Shown here in pieces: positions 1 to 7,464 of a stretch of DNA of 17,898 nt (position 1 is the stretch's first letter; every line of letters starts with the position of its first letter). Location of the stretch: NCBI GenBank assembly GCA_021325365.1, contig JAJPHF010000043.1, positions 1-17,898 of the forward strand, written 5' to 3'. A model generated the notes under the pieces. The model worked only from the letters and a program-made list of their open reading frames with translations. It had not been told where the DNA came from and did no database searches. Origin of the DNA: Pseudomonadota bacterium (GTDB taxonomy: Bacteria; Chloroflexota; UBA6077; JAJPHF01). Position numbers and translations under genes: made by a program.

Positions 1-488
1 ATCGCCGCCATCGCCGGCGGGAACGTGCCCTCCGCGCCCATCTGGCCCGCCATCATCACGAACCACGGCAGCGTGTGGATGATCAGCTCGGCGTAGTACA
101 GGTGCGCCGCCGTCGCCGGCAGCATCGGCGCCGCGTCCAGCTCCGCCCGGGAGATGCCAATCGCGTCGGCGAACTCCAGGAACATGTCCGCGTGGCCGGC
201 GCTGCCCGGCAGCAGCCCGCGCGTCTCCTCCTCGACCACCTCGAACAGCTTGGCCGAGAACTCCGGGTCCGTGCAGGCCAGGTAGCGCAGCATGGCGATA
301 CGCGGCACCGCGCTGCGGAACTTGTAGTCCTGCAGCGCCCAGCGCCGAATCTGCTCCATCGTCGCCGTGCCCGCCACCACCGCCCGCACGAACGGGTGGT
401 TCACCCGCTGCTTCGGCGACCGCGCGATCTCCTCCTTGAGCTGGCGGACGAACTCCGCCGACGTGAGCGCCCGCGTCTCCGTTGCCAC
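1..488 (-). CDS. PqqC/TenA-like iron-containing redox enzyme family protein, C-terminus missing
   Basis: The gene starts at GTG 488-486, with AAGGAGG 4-5 bases upstream, and runs off the left edge after about 162 codons. The visible part is helical and shows family hallmarks: NHPFVRAVVAGTAT near residues 30-43, an Arg-Trp-Ala-Leu-Gln-Asp-Tyr helix near 49-55, and VEEETRGLLPGSAGHADMF near 85-103. The Glu cluster and His99 there sit where this heme-oxygenase-like fold carries iron or cofactor ligands. Known members include PqqC, TenA and diiron oxidases such as CADD-like proteins; the sequence does not tell which substrate is used. It lies 109 bases downstream of the LacI gene on the same strand, so it may be the third gene of the aldolase operon. 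A weak GC-rich hairpin (548-554 with 567-573) sits in that gap. Family call fairly sure, exact function unknown. Confidence 0.8.
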   Translation of the reverse strand, partial: MATETRALTSAEFVRQLKEEIARSPKQRVNHPFVRAVVAGTATMEQIRRWALQDYKFRSAVPRIAMLRYLACTDPEFSAKLFEVVEEETRGLLPGSAGHADMFLEFADAIGISRAELDAAPMLPATAAHLYYAELIIHTLPWFVMMAGQMGAEGTFPPAMAA

Positions 489-597
489 GTTCCCTCCTTG
501 CCTCTCTACGAGCAGCTCTCGCTATCGCACCGCCGCCGTAAAGGGCGGGCCTGGAGTCGTCCCGGGCCAGGCCTTCAGGCCGGCGGCTCTGTCGCGC

Positions 598-1713
598 CTA
601 TCGTCCCCCAGCGCCCCACGCGGGCGGCGGCGCCGTCGAGCCGCGCACCACGAGTGTCACGGGCAGCACGAGCCGCGTCGGCGGCGCGTCGCCGGCCGTC
701 TCGCCGCGAAGCTGCCGCACCAGCAGCTCCGTCGCCAGCCGCCCCATCTCCGCTACCGGCACCTGGATCGTCGTAACCGCGGGGCACGCGTGGCGCCCCG
801 CCGGCACGTCGTCCGAGCCCACCACCGACAGCTCCTCCGGCACGCGCAGCCCCGCCCGCCGCGCCGCGCTGATCACCCCCAGCGCCGCCAGGTCGTTCGC
901 CGCGAACACCGCCGTCGGCCGCTGCGCGGGCGGCAGCGCCAGCAGCTGCGCCAGCCCCACCTCGCCCGCCGTCTCGTCCAGGTCGCCCGCCGCCGCCACC
1001 CACGCCTCGTCGGAGCAGCCGGCCGCCGCCATCGCCTCGCGGAAGCCCGCCAGCCGCGCGGCGCTTCGGCTGACCGCAACCGAACCCGCGACGTGCGCGA
1101 TGCGCCGGTGGCCCAGCCCCACCAGGTGCGCCACCGCCAGGTGCGCTGCCTGCCGGTCGTCGGGCACCACCCACGGGTCCCCCGGCCCGTCGCCGTGGCG
1201 GTTCACCAGCACGTAGGGCAGCCGTTGCGCGCGCAGCGTCTGCAGCGCCGCGCCGCCCCGCCGCGCCGCCGCCACCAGCAGCCCGTCGACGTGCCCCTCG
1301 CTCAGCGCGTCCAGGTGCTGCTGCAGCCGTCGCGAGCTGTCGTCGGTGTTGCACAGGATGACGTGGTAGCCGGCCGCGCTCGCCGCGTCGTCCACGGCCC
1401 GGAACAGCGCCGAGAAGTGCGGGTTCGTCACGTCGGGGATCAGCATGCCGATGATCTGGGTGCGGTGCAGCTTCAGCGAGCGCGCCAGCCGGTTCGGCCG
1501 GTATCCCGTCGCCGCCGCCACGTCGAGAATACGCGCCCGCGTCGCCTCCGAGATGCGCACGCTCGGGTCGCGGTTCAGCACGCGCGAGACGGTCGAGGGG
1601 TTCACTCCCGCTGCCCGCGCCAGCGCCCGCAGGGTCGCCGGGCGCCCCCTCGCCTCGCTCGCCGCCCCCCCGTCGCTGGCGCCCGCCGGCGGCGGCTCGC
1701 CCGGTCCGGCCAT
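598..1713 (-). CDS. LacI/GalR-family transcriptional regulator
   Basis: This 371-residue protein has the complete LacI layout. A helix-turn-helix lies at about residues 27-46 (TLRALARAAGVNPSTVSRVLN region), then the hinge YRPNRLARSLK at 71-81, then a periplasmic-binding-protein-like effector domain with the usual opening (IIGMLIPDVTNPHF) and a closing VVGSDDVPAGR segment. The first ~25 residues are a Pro/Ala/Gly-rich extension not typical of the family. ATG 1713-1711 overlaps the aldolase stop by one base (TGATG), so translation is probably coupled. The Ser-Thr-Val in the recognition helix resembles PurR/CcpA-type readers of CAAACG half-sites. This fits the tandem operators at 2458-2482, so the protein most likely represses its own operon. 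The inducer is unknown; a sugar or organic acid acted on by the aldolase is the natural guess. Confidence 0.95.
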   Translation of the reverse strand: MAGPGEPPPAGASDGGAASEARGRPATLRALARAAGVNPSTVSRVLNRDPSVRISEATRARILDVAAATGYRPNRLARSLKLHRTQIIGMLIPDVTNPHFSALFRAVDDAASAAGYHVILCNTDDSSRRLQQHLDALSEGHVDGLLVAAARRGGAALQTLRAQRLPYVLVNRHGDGPGDPWVVPDDRQAAHLAVAHLVGLGHRRIAHVAGSVAVSRSAARLAGFREAMAAAGCSDEAWVAAAGDLDETAGEVGLAQLLALPPAQRPTAVFAANDLAALGVISAARRAGLRVPEELSVVGSDDVPAGRHACPAVTTIQVPVAEMGRLATELLVRQLRGETAGDAPPTRLVLPVTLVVRGSTAPPPAWGAGGR

Positions 1714-2432
1714 CAGCCGCGGCCGGCCTGCGCGCGCCGCGCGAAGTACTCCCAGCCGCGCGCCGGGTCGCGCTCGTCGCTGCTGTAGCTCTCCATCTCG
1801 TCCGCCGTCAGGTACTGCGGCTCGCCGTGCAACAGCGCCAGGTGCGCCAGATAGCCGATCTTCGCCAGGTTGATCGTCCGCTGCACCGCGTGCTCGATGC
1901 CGACGCCCACCACCGTGTCGCCGTGGCCGCGCATCAGCACCGCCGGCCCGCTCCCCAGCGCCGCCGCCAGCGCGTCCCCGCGCTCCACCGTCCGCACCAG
2001 CCCGCCGCGCTGGTACACCGGCACCCCGTCCGGCGGCAGGAACTTGCCGTAATGGTGCAGCGGCCGCAGGCGGATCGGCAGCACCGAGAACAGCGTGCTC
2101 CACACCGAGTGCGTGTGGCAGACGCTCTGCACGTCGGGCCGCGCGCGGAGGATCGACGCGTGGATCGGCCACTCGTTCGGCGGTGTGTTCTGCCCGCCCA
2201 GGTAGTTCCCGTCCAGGTCCAGCATCACCAGCCGGTCGCGCGCGGCCAGCCCCGGGCTCACCGACGCGATCGTCAGAAACGCCTCGGCGCCCGGCACGCG
2301 CACGCTCACGTGCCCATAGCCGTCGGTGATCCCCTCGCGGTCCAGCACGTGGCACGCCGTCACCAGCGTGTCCTTCAGCGCATCCAGCTCCGGCGCGTCG
2401 AACGGCACCCGCGCGGCCGTGGGCGACGACAT
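1713..2432 (-). CDS. Class II aldolase/adducin family protein
   Basis: This 239-residue cytosolic metal-dependent aldolase or decarboxylase starts at ATG 2432-2430, with GAGGAGGAG just upstream. Visible motifs are GHVSVR (40-45, the GNxS-like substrate loop), Glu87 in NEWPIHASI (the usual catalytic acid position), His106 and His108 in CHTHS, and His170 in MRGHGD as the third zinc ligand. The family includes L-fuculose-phosphate and L-ribulose-phosphate enzymes and decarboxylases of aromatic ring-cleavage intermediates. The HVSVR loop and the absence of an obvious sugar-phosphate context make a decarboxylase or organic-acid role possible, but this is an inference. It is first in an operon with the overlapping LacI gene and possibly the PqqC-like gene. 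An in-frame ATG farther upstream would put coding sequence through the operators and is rejected. Confidence 0.93.
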   Translation of the reverse strand: MSSPTAARVPFDAPELDALKDTLVTACHVLDREGITDGYGHVSVRVPGAEAFLTIASVSPGLAARDRLVMLDLDGNYLGGQNTPPNEWPIHASILRARPDVQSVCHTHSVWSTLFSVLPIRLRPLHHYGKFLPPDGVPVYQRGGLVRTVERGDALAAALGSGPAVLMRGHGDTVVGVGIEHAVQRTINLAKIGYLAHLALLHGEPQYLTADEMESYSSDERDPARGWEYFARRAQAGRG

Positions 2433-2457
2433 AGCTCCTCCTCGCGCGCTGCATTGA

Positions 2458-2482
2458 ACAATCGTTTGCGGCAATCGTTTGC
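2458..2482 (-). promoter_or_regulatory. Two tandem LacI-family operators
   Basis: Two copies of CAATCGTTTGC lie head to tail, centres 13 bases apart. The 12-mers are 2458-2469 (ACAATCGTTTGC) and 2471-2482 (GCAATCGTTTGC). Each is a near-palindrome around a central CG; the second pairs half-sites GCAATC and GCAAAC. They resemble PurR/CcpA-type LacI-family operators (CAAACGTTTG core). They lie immediately downstream of the -10 box of the aldolase-lacI promoter, over the expected start site, as in repression by steric block. Binding by the LacI protein encoded here is inferred from position and helix residues. Confidence 0.8.
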
Positions 2483-2484
2483 CC

Positions 2485-2513
2485 ATGGTAGAGCACGCGC
2501 CCGCCCCTGTCAA
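2485..2513 (-). promoter_or_regulatory. Sigma-70-type promoter of the aldolase-lacI operon
   Basis: Reading the minus strand, a perfect -35 TTGACA (2513-2508) is followed by a 17-base spacer and a -10 TACCAT (2490-2485, 4/6 to consensus). Transcription would begin near 2478, inside the operator pair and about 45 bases before the aldolase ATG. Confidence 0.75.
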
Positions 2514-2621
2514 GCGAGGGATGCCGAGAGGCGTCCGTTCAGGCGCGGAGCGGCGCCGCGCCCTCCGTCGCCGGTGCTGTATCGCCCACTTGCTGCGCCG
2601 CGCCCTGCTTAGCAGCCGCTA

Positions 2622-2630
2622 TGGTACACT
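2622..2630 (+). promoter_or_regulatory. Extended -10 promoter for the jelly-roll gene
   Basis: TGG followed by TACACT forms an extended -10 element ending 26 bases before the ATG at 2657. No recognisable -35 is seen at the right distance. A similar element at nearly the same distance precedes the GNAT gene at 16705. Confidence 0.5.
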
Positions 2631-2656
2631 GGCCGCGCGCGAGTGAGGAGGGGACG

Positions 2657-3172
2657 ATGCCGCGGATAGCGCTGGATCTGAACAAGGAGGCGGACCGGCA
2701 GCGGGTGAAGGGCGTCTGGCGGCGCGGGCCGGGGCTCGTGCCCGGCGAGCCGAACGAGGGCCTGGCCGCGCAACTCCAGGCCTGTCCGCCGCGCCTGGCC
2801 GACTTCGACGACTCGGGCTGGGAAGTTTGCACGAACATCCGCGAGAGCATCTCGACCGGCTTCACGTTCGGCTGGTATCGCATCGCCGTCGAGCTGCCCG
2901 CCCAGCTCGACGGCGTCGACCTGGCGGGCGCCACGGTCCTCTTCGAGACGAACGTCGACAACTACGGCGAGGTCTGGATCGACGGCCAGATCGACCGCGC
3001 CGCGGGCGTCATCGTCGGCATCAACGCCCCGCAGCGCGTCGGGGTCAGCCGCGAGGCCGTGCCGGGCGCTCGCCACGTCATCGCCGTGCTCGTCGCCAAC
3101 GGCCCCCTCGCCGAGCCCCGCGGCGGCATCTACATGCGCTACGCTACCCTCGCCTTCGAGTCTCGCGGCTAA
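2657..3172 (+). CDS. Free-standing galactose-binding-like (jelly-roll) domain protein
   Basis: This 171-residue protein starts at ATG 2657 with GAGGAGGGG upstream; no signal peptide or membrane segment is visible. The core reads like the beta-sandwich sugar-binding domain at the front of family 2 glycoside hydrolases and in some SMP-30/gluconolactonase-type proteins. It has FGWYRIAVELP (71-81), ATVLFETNVDNYGEVWIDG (92-110), a pair of later strands ending in VIAVLVANGP (141-150), and a closing GGIYMRYATLAFE (156-168). No catalytic domain follows; the gene ends at TAA 3172. It is therefore probably a small binding protein, ligand unknown. A decayed copy of its last 181 bases lies at 6034-6216. 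Domain resemblance is by eye and moderately sure. Confidence 0.7.
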   Translation: MPRIALDLNKEADRQRVKGVWRRGPGLVPGEPNEGLAAQLQACPPRLADFDDSGWEVCTNIRESISTGFTFGWYRIAVELPAQLDGVDLAGATVLFETNVDNYGEVWIDGQIDRAAGVIVGINAPQRVGVSREAVPGARHVIAVLVANGPLAEPRGGIYMRYATLAFESRG

Positions 3173-3503
3173 CCCCGCGACGCCTAGCGGCCGGTGGCTC
3201 GATGAAGACAACCAGCAAGCCATGCCTCGCGCGACTTCGCGGCGTGCGAGCGGTGATACCCGAGCCGGCCCCGGCACTCGCCTTTGTGGACCCCAGAATT
3301 GGACGGCGGGGGGGCCAGCCGGAAGATCGTAGGCGGATTCGGTCTGAATAGCCGTTGGGTACCGCTCCGCCCCCGAGCGGAGTACGGCCACCAGCCGAGC
3401 TTCGCCTACCGCCACCAGCAAGGCCCACGGCGACCGCCCCTGCTCCCGACCGGCTGCCGCTACCATGAGCAGCCGCTCGGCAACCGGCGCCCACCCTCCC
3501 GGG
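3173..3503. other. Intergenic stretch between convergent genes, no gene seen
   Basis: About 330 bases separate the 3' end of the jelly-roll gene from the 3' end of the GT-C-like gene. Open frames here are short, without ribosome sites or recognisable protein motifs. A small hairpin (CCGCTC/GAGCGG, near 3362-3380) has no T-tract. TTGTGGACCCCAGAATTGGA around 3284-3303 resembles the ends of some IS3-type elements, but no partner end or transposase was found. Confidence 0.5.
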
Positions 3504-5774
3504 TCAACGCGGCCGATCCCGCAGGTAATCCACTGCGCGCTCGACCGCGTTGGCTATCGAGTTCCCGCGCGCTGGCGGTCGGCTCAGCTCGATGCGCAGC
3601 GTACAGTAGCCCGCCGGCTGATTCGGCTCACCCGCCCCCACCACACTCAGCAGCGTATACGGCCCATCCTCCGTCCCCGGCGTCAGCCGCAGCGTGAAGT
3701 GCCCGTCCTCGTCAACGTTGACCGGGGTGCGGTCGGTACTCGAATGGTCCGCACGTACCGTTAACCGCTCTAGCGCGGGTCTCACGCAACTGCCACCGCT
3801 ATACTCTACCCGGCCAACGGCCTCGTACTCATTTCTCGAACGCGGCAAGTACACGAACACAGTACTTGGATCCCCCGCGCCTGCGTCGTTCCAAAACTCG
3901 TACCGATTGTACCGCTCCCTATAATTCCAGTGCGCAGGCGCGTGGGCTAGTATTATCCAGTCTCCTTGGCCCCCCGGCCTGGTACCAATAGCACTGTGCA
4001 TGCGTGCAAGCGTCGCCAGCGCGGTCTCCGGTGACGTTAGCCGCCACCGCTCATAGATCTTCAGGTAGACGCCATCGGCAGTGACGAACTGCGTTGGGAG
4101 CGGCTTGAAATCGCTGGCGATTTCCCACGATTCGGCAAACGCGTCCATGACGACCCTTTGTACCGCCTGGTCGACCGTCGTGGGGGGCGGCGACGCGACG
4201 ACTACATAATCGGCTGCAGCTAGAACGTCTAGGGGGTACGGATCGCTGGAATCCACAGCCGGCTGGGATAGCAGAACGAGAAACGCGGCAGGGCCATACA
4301 TCGCGTGCTCTGCGGCAGCGAGCAATCCCTCATCAACGATTGTGGGCGCCGCGATCAATATGCCCCGGTTCGGGGTTGTGATACTGCGAAGCCAGTCCAC
4401 GATCCCGACCACGTCATCGTACTCCTTGAGCACCAACGGCTCGGATGTCGCTGATAGCAGCGGACGGAGGGGTGTATAAGGTGGTAAGCTCATGGCTGCG
4501 AGTCCCACCGCTGCGTTAGCAAGGATGTACCCGCCAAGGCCGGTTAACGCCAGGGCACGGCCGAGGCCCCGCCATGTGCTCCACACCGACCAGGCCAGAG
4601 CAACGATACCGAGAACGACGAACGGCGCGAATTGCAGCTCGTACTGGATTCCAACCTGTCGCGCCTCTACCGCCCACAGCATTACGGAGAAAGCGCTCCA
4701 GAGCACAATCAGCCACGTGACAGGCTTGGCGACCGTTCTCGTCATCCAGCCGACCGCGAATCCGATTGTGGCGACTATCCATGCAGCCCAGCCATACCAT
4801 CCTGCAAATCCGCGAATAATATGGAGCGTAGGTCGTTCCCAAGAAGCATAGAGACTACTGAAGTCGGTCGTCAAGAGACGGTAAACAAACGGTGCGCCGA
4901 ACAAGATGAAGGCTATGCCAACACCGCCTATGACTACGGCGAGTTGACCACCTATCCGGACCCAGTAGTCGATACGCCGTGAGCTATGCGGCTTTCGGTA
5001 GATCACGGCACGAATCAGCGCATCCACTGCCAGCGTTGCGATAAGCGCCGTACCTGGATAGATAAAATGACGCCGGAACAGCACTGCTATGGCGATTATG
5101 ACGCCAATAAGCGTCATATAGCGATAGCTACGCGAGGAGCGATGCTCGATATAGACATACATGGCCAATGTGAGCAGGGCAGCAGCGCCAGCATCGGGAT
5201 AGCCCCGCAACGTTGGCACTTCGACCGCAGGAGTCAGCAGCGCGAGGAGCACCGCTGACCAGAAGGCCAGGATACCGTGGGATGGAACGAGCCTCCGCGC
5301 GATGGCACCGATAGTTAAGGCAAACGGCAGGAGATAGACGATAGCGATGCTGGAGATGTAGGCAATACGCGAGGTTCCGAACAGCACCAAGAGCGGCGCA
5401 ATAGCTAAGGTGTGGATCAAATTGTAATCGTAATACGTTGACCTCCAGGTTTCGCGAATAAGCTGGGCCATGGCGCCCGTCGGCGATTCACGGAATCGTT
5501 CTGAGTAATGCCTAGCCACATCTGCGGTCGTGTTATGATAGTTGCTCCAGTCGGAGGAATAGAACGTGTGCTCCCGCGCGATATACTTTGCTGTGAACAC
5601 CAGCATCGCGACCGCGATGAGGAGAAGAGGCGCGGCGTTGAGGATGAGGGTGCGGCGCCAACAGGCTGTGGCAAGCTGCCGGCTATTCCCAGGGCCCGCG
5701 CTGAGGGTCACCGGGGGGCACGAGTGGCGAAGAGTGCCTATTGATGTTCCGAGCCTGTGCGTTGGCAGCTTCAT
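3504..5774 (-). CDS. Large polytopic membrane protein, GT-C (ArnT/PMT-like) glycosyltransferase candidate
   Basis: The 756-residue protein has a first membrane helix at about 43-62, followed by an extracytoplasmic YSSDW segment (72-76). Asp75 is where GT-C lipid-linked-sugar transferases keep their catalytic acid. Further hydrophobic helices follow to about residue 428 (for example 121-134, 141-160, 166-182, 221-233, 274-297, 327-344, 352-368, 382-398, 405-428). Residues ~430-756 form a soluble C-terminal part with an alpha/beta-like stretch (RGILIAAPTIVDEG, DYVVVASPPPTT) and a beta-rich end. If the GT-C reading is right, it moves a sugar from a polyprenyl-phosphate carrier at the membrane. 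Base composition is clearly lower in GC than its neighbours and codon third positions are mixed, suggesting acquisition by transfer. The chosen ATG has a weak ribosome site, but a plausible promoter lies just upstream. GT4 and secreted-protein genes follow on the same strand at higher coordinates. Confidence 0.75.
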   Translation of the reverse strand: MKLPTHRLGTSIGTLRHSCPPVTLSAGPGNSRQLATACWRRTLILNAAPLLLIAVAMLVFTAKYIAREHTFYSSDWSNYHNTTADVARHYSERFRESPTGAMAQLIRETWRSTYYDYNLIHTLAIAPLLVLFGTSRIAYISSIAIVYLLPFALTIGAIARRLVPSHGILAFWSAVLLALLTPAVEVPTLRGYPDAGAAALLTLAMYVYIEHRSSRSYRYMTLIGVIIAIAVLFRRHFIYPGTALIATLAVDALIRAVIYRKPHSSRRIDYWVRIGGQLAVVIGGVGIAFILFGAPFVYRLLTTDFSSLYASWERPTLHIIRGFAGWYGWAAWIVATIGFAVGWMTRTVAKPVTWLIVLWSAFSVMLWAVEARQVGIQYELQFAPFVVLGIVALAWSVWSTWRGLGRALALTGLGGYILANAAVGLAAMSLPPYTPLRPLLSATSEPLVLKEYDDVVGIVDWLRSITTPNRGILIAAPTIVDEGLLAAAEHAMYGPAAFLVLLSQPAVDSSDPYPLDVLAAADYVVVASPPPTTVDQAVQRVVMDAFAESWEIASDFKPLPTQFVTADGVYLKIYERWRLTSPETALATLARMHSAIGTRPGGQGDWIILAHAPAHWNYRERYNRYEFWNDAGAGDPSTVFVYLPRSRNEYEAVGRVEYSGGSCVRPALERLTVRADHSSTDRTPVNVDEDGHFTLRLTPGTEDGPYTLLSVVGAGEPNQPAGYCTLRIELSRPPARGNSIANAVERAVDYLRDRPR

Positions 5775-5795
5775 TCCAGTGCAGTCGCCACGACT

Positions 5796-5824
5796 CTGCT
5801 ATGACGAGGAAGTCGAGCAGTCAA
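5796..5824 (-). promoter_or_regulatory. Candidate promoter of the GT-C-like gene
   Basis: On the minus strand TTGACT (5824-5819) is followed by a 17-base spacer and TAGCAG (5801-5796). The -35 is good (5/6) and the -10 poor (3/6). It would place the transcript start about 15-20 bases before the ATG at 5774. Confidence 0.35.
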
Positions 5825-5954
5825 CCCCGTCACGCGGCCCCGCCCACCGCTTCAGGAGTGGGGCCGGCTCACGCCGACACCGGCGACGAGCTGTCAGGCG
5901 CCCGCGAATGAGCCGGCTCGATGATACCGCAGTTGTAGCGCGTCCTAGGCGTCT

Positions 5955-6003
5955 GGGCAAGCGCTCGGCTGTCCCACATGCGGGCACAGCCGAGCGCTTG
6001 CCC
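5955..6003. repeat. Perfect 18-bp-stem palindrome
   Basis: Arms 5955-5972 (GGGCAAGCGCTCGGCTGT) and 5986-6003 are exact inverted copies with a 13-base loop. The loop can extend the stem by three further C-G pairs if one base bulges. There is no T-tract on either side, so it is not a canonical terminator. It sits between the promoter region of the GT-C-like gene and the jelly-roll gene remnant. Likely an intergenic palindromic repeat or the scar of a small mobile element. Confidence 0.8.
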
Positions 6004-6033
6004 GCGTGCCTATCGCCAGCAAAGGCCGATGGC

Positions 6034-6216
6034 ATCGACCGCGCCGCAGGCGTGATCGTGGGCATCAACGCCCCGCAGCGCGTCGTCGTCAGCCGCGCGG
6101 CCGTGCCCGGCGCCCGCCACGTCATCGCCGTGCTCGTGGCCAACGGCCCCCTCGCCGCGCCCCCCGCGGCGGCATCTACCTGCGCTACGCCACGCTCGCC
6201 TTCGAGTCTCGCGGCT
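6034..6216 (+). pseudogene. Decayed 3' fragment of the jelly-roll gene
   Basis: These 183 bases align with 2990-3170 of the intact gene with 13 substitutions (about 93% identity) and one 2-base insertion in a C-run near 6165. Eight of the 13 changes are synonymous in the parental frame, as expected from a copy that was once under protein selection. The insertion breaks the frame just before the conserved GGIY end, and the first two thirds of the gene are missing. The 5' boundary lies about 30 bases after the palindrome at 5955-6003. No separate start or ribosome site is seen, so it is probably not expressed as a useful protein. Confidence 0.85.
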
Positions 6217-6294
6217 GGCCGCGCCGCCGGCAAGGCGGCCAGCGGCGCGGTGAACATGGCACGCGTGAGATGGGGGCAAGCGAGGGGGCTGTCC

Positions 6295-7464
6295 TCACAC
6301 TGTCTGGCATACGCCATCGACAAGGGAAGAGATCGGCCAGGTGGCGTGCCGGTCGCCCGCTGGGGACCACGCTAGCCCTCCGTTGGCCGTGAGCGACGGC
6401 ACCGCCGAGCCCTCCAGGACCCGGCGATAGGCGGCTTCGTAGCCATCCGCCAGCGCCCGCGGCGAGAAGCGTCGCACGGCGTCTGCGCGACACGCTGCCC
6501 GGCTGAGGCGGTCGATGTGTCCGCAGAGCTGTACCAGCTCGTCATTCGTATCCCCGATGAGCCCGGTGACGCCATCGACCACGACCTCGGGCACGGCCCC
6601 TCGGCGCCGCGCGACCACTGGCGTGCCACAGGCCAGGGCCTCCGCCATTACCAACCCGAAGGGCTCGGGCCAGTCGATCGGGAACAGCAGCGCGCGCGCG
6701 TGGCCCAGGAAGTCGGCCTTGTCGCGGTCGCTTACTTCCCCGATGTACTCGACCTCCGGCTCCTTCAGGAGGGGAGCCACGACAGCGCGATAGTAGTCCC
6801 AGTCGCGCTGGGCATTGGGGTCGGCACTGTTCTGCAGGGGCATCCGCGCGGCGATCTTGAGCGGCATCCCCGCCCGCCGGGCGATCTGGATCGCGTGCTC
6901 CACGCCCTTCTCCGGCGCGATCCGACCCAGGAAGGCGAGGTAGTCGCCCGGCTGCTCGTGGAAGCTCAGCCGATCCGTATCGACGCCGTTATAGACCGTG
7001 GCAACCCAGTTGGCGCGCGGCAGCGGCGCGCGCTGACTCTCCGAGATCGACACCAACGGCATTTCCGGGAAACGCGCGCAGATGCGTGGCAGGTCCGGCA
7101 GATCGAGGCGGCCGTGCAGCGTCGTCACGGTCGGCGTGGCGCAGAGCGCCGCCAACGGCCAGGCGAGGAAATCGAGGTGCGAGTGGATGAGGTCGAACTC
7201 CCCGCGTGCCGCGCGCCGGTACGCCTCGCCGAGCGTGATGGACCAGTAAACGAGGGGATCGCGGACCTGCGGCTGTCGCCAGAGGGCGGTGTCGACGGTG
7301 GGAATCAGGCGAGCGCTGGTCGTGGAATCGCCACTGGCGAAGAGGGTCACCTCATGCCCGCGCCGCACTAGCTCTTCGGTGAGCAGCGATACGACTCGTT
7401 CGGTACCACCATAGTGCGTGGGGGGCACGGACTCGAATGGTGGCGCAACTTGAGCGATACGCAT
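6295..7464 (-). CDS. GT4-family glycosyltransferase
   Basis: This 389-residue cytosolic GT-B-fold enzyme transfers a sugar from a nucleotide-sugar donor. ATG 7464-7462 follows GGAG with six bases between. Motifs in order are the N-terminal MRIAQVAPPFESVPP with GGTE (19-22), DLIHSHLDF (91-99), YNGVD (158-162), the domain junction FLGRIAPEKG (178-187), and the donor-binding EPFGLVMAEALACGTPVVA (267-285) with the E-x7-E pair Glu267 and Glu275. Length is typical for GT4; the last ~35 residues (from AVPSLTANGG) look unconserved. It is downstream of the Trp-rich secreted protein gene (gap 171 bases) and faces the same way as the GT-C-like gene, so a role in surface polysaccharide or glycan synthesis is reasonable. 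Acceptor and donor cannot be read from sequence. Confidence 0.93.
   Translation of the reverse strand: MRIAQVAPPFESVPPTHYGGTERVVSLLTEELVRRGHEVTLFASGDSTTSARLIPTVDTALWRQPQVRDPLVYWSITLGEAYRRAARGEFDLIHSHLDFLAWPLAALCATPTVTTLHGRLDLPDLPRICARFPEMPLVSISESQRAPLPRANWVATVYNGVDTDRLSFHEQPGDYLAFLGRIAPEKGVEHAIQIARRAGMPLKIAARMPLQNSADPNAQRDWDYYRAVVAPLLKEPEVEYIGEVSDRDKADFLGHARALLFPIDWPEPFGLVMAEALACGTPVVARRRGAVPEVVVDGVTGLIGDTNDELVQLCGHIDRLSRAACRADAVRRFSPRALADGYEAAYRRVLEGSAVPSLTANGGLAWSPAGDRHATWPISSLVDGVCQTV

Noticed and set aside
598..2496. A single 632-codon frame across the aldolase and the LacI gene on the minus strand
   Set aside because: Only its last part (from 1713) matches LacI; the front is a shifted reading of the aldolase gene, with Arg/Gly/Ala-rich low-complexity sequence.
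2433..2513. Upstream start for the aldolase (27 extra residues)
   Set aside because: It would translate the operator region and promoter; the ATG at 2432 has an excellent ribosome site.
3284..3303. Possible end of an IS3-type element
   Set aside because: Only a loose resemblance; no matching inverted end, target duplication or transposase fragment was found.
2609..3466. A 285-codon frame antisense to the jelly-roll gene
   Set aside because: It has no recognisable motif, opposes a gene with good domain evidence, and lacks a ribosome site.
5836..5865. Hairpin GGCCCC...GTGGGGCC as a terminator
   Set aside because: Needs a three-base bulge, has no T-run, and no gene ends nearby in either direction.
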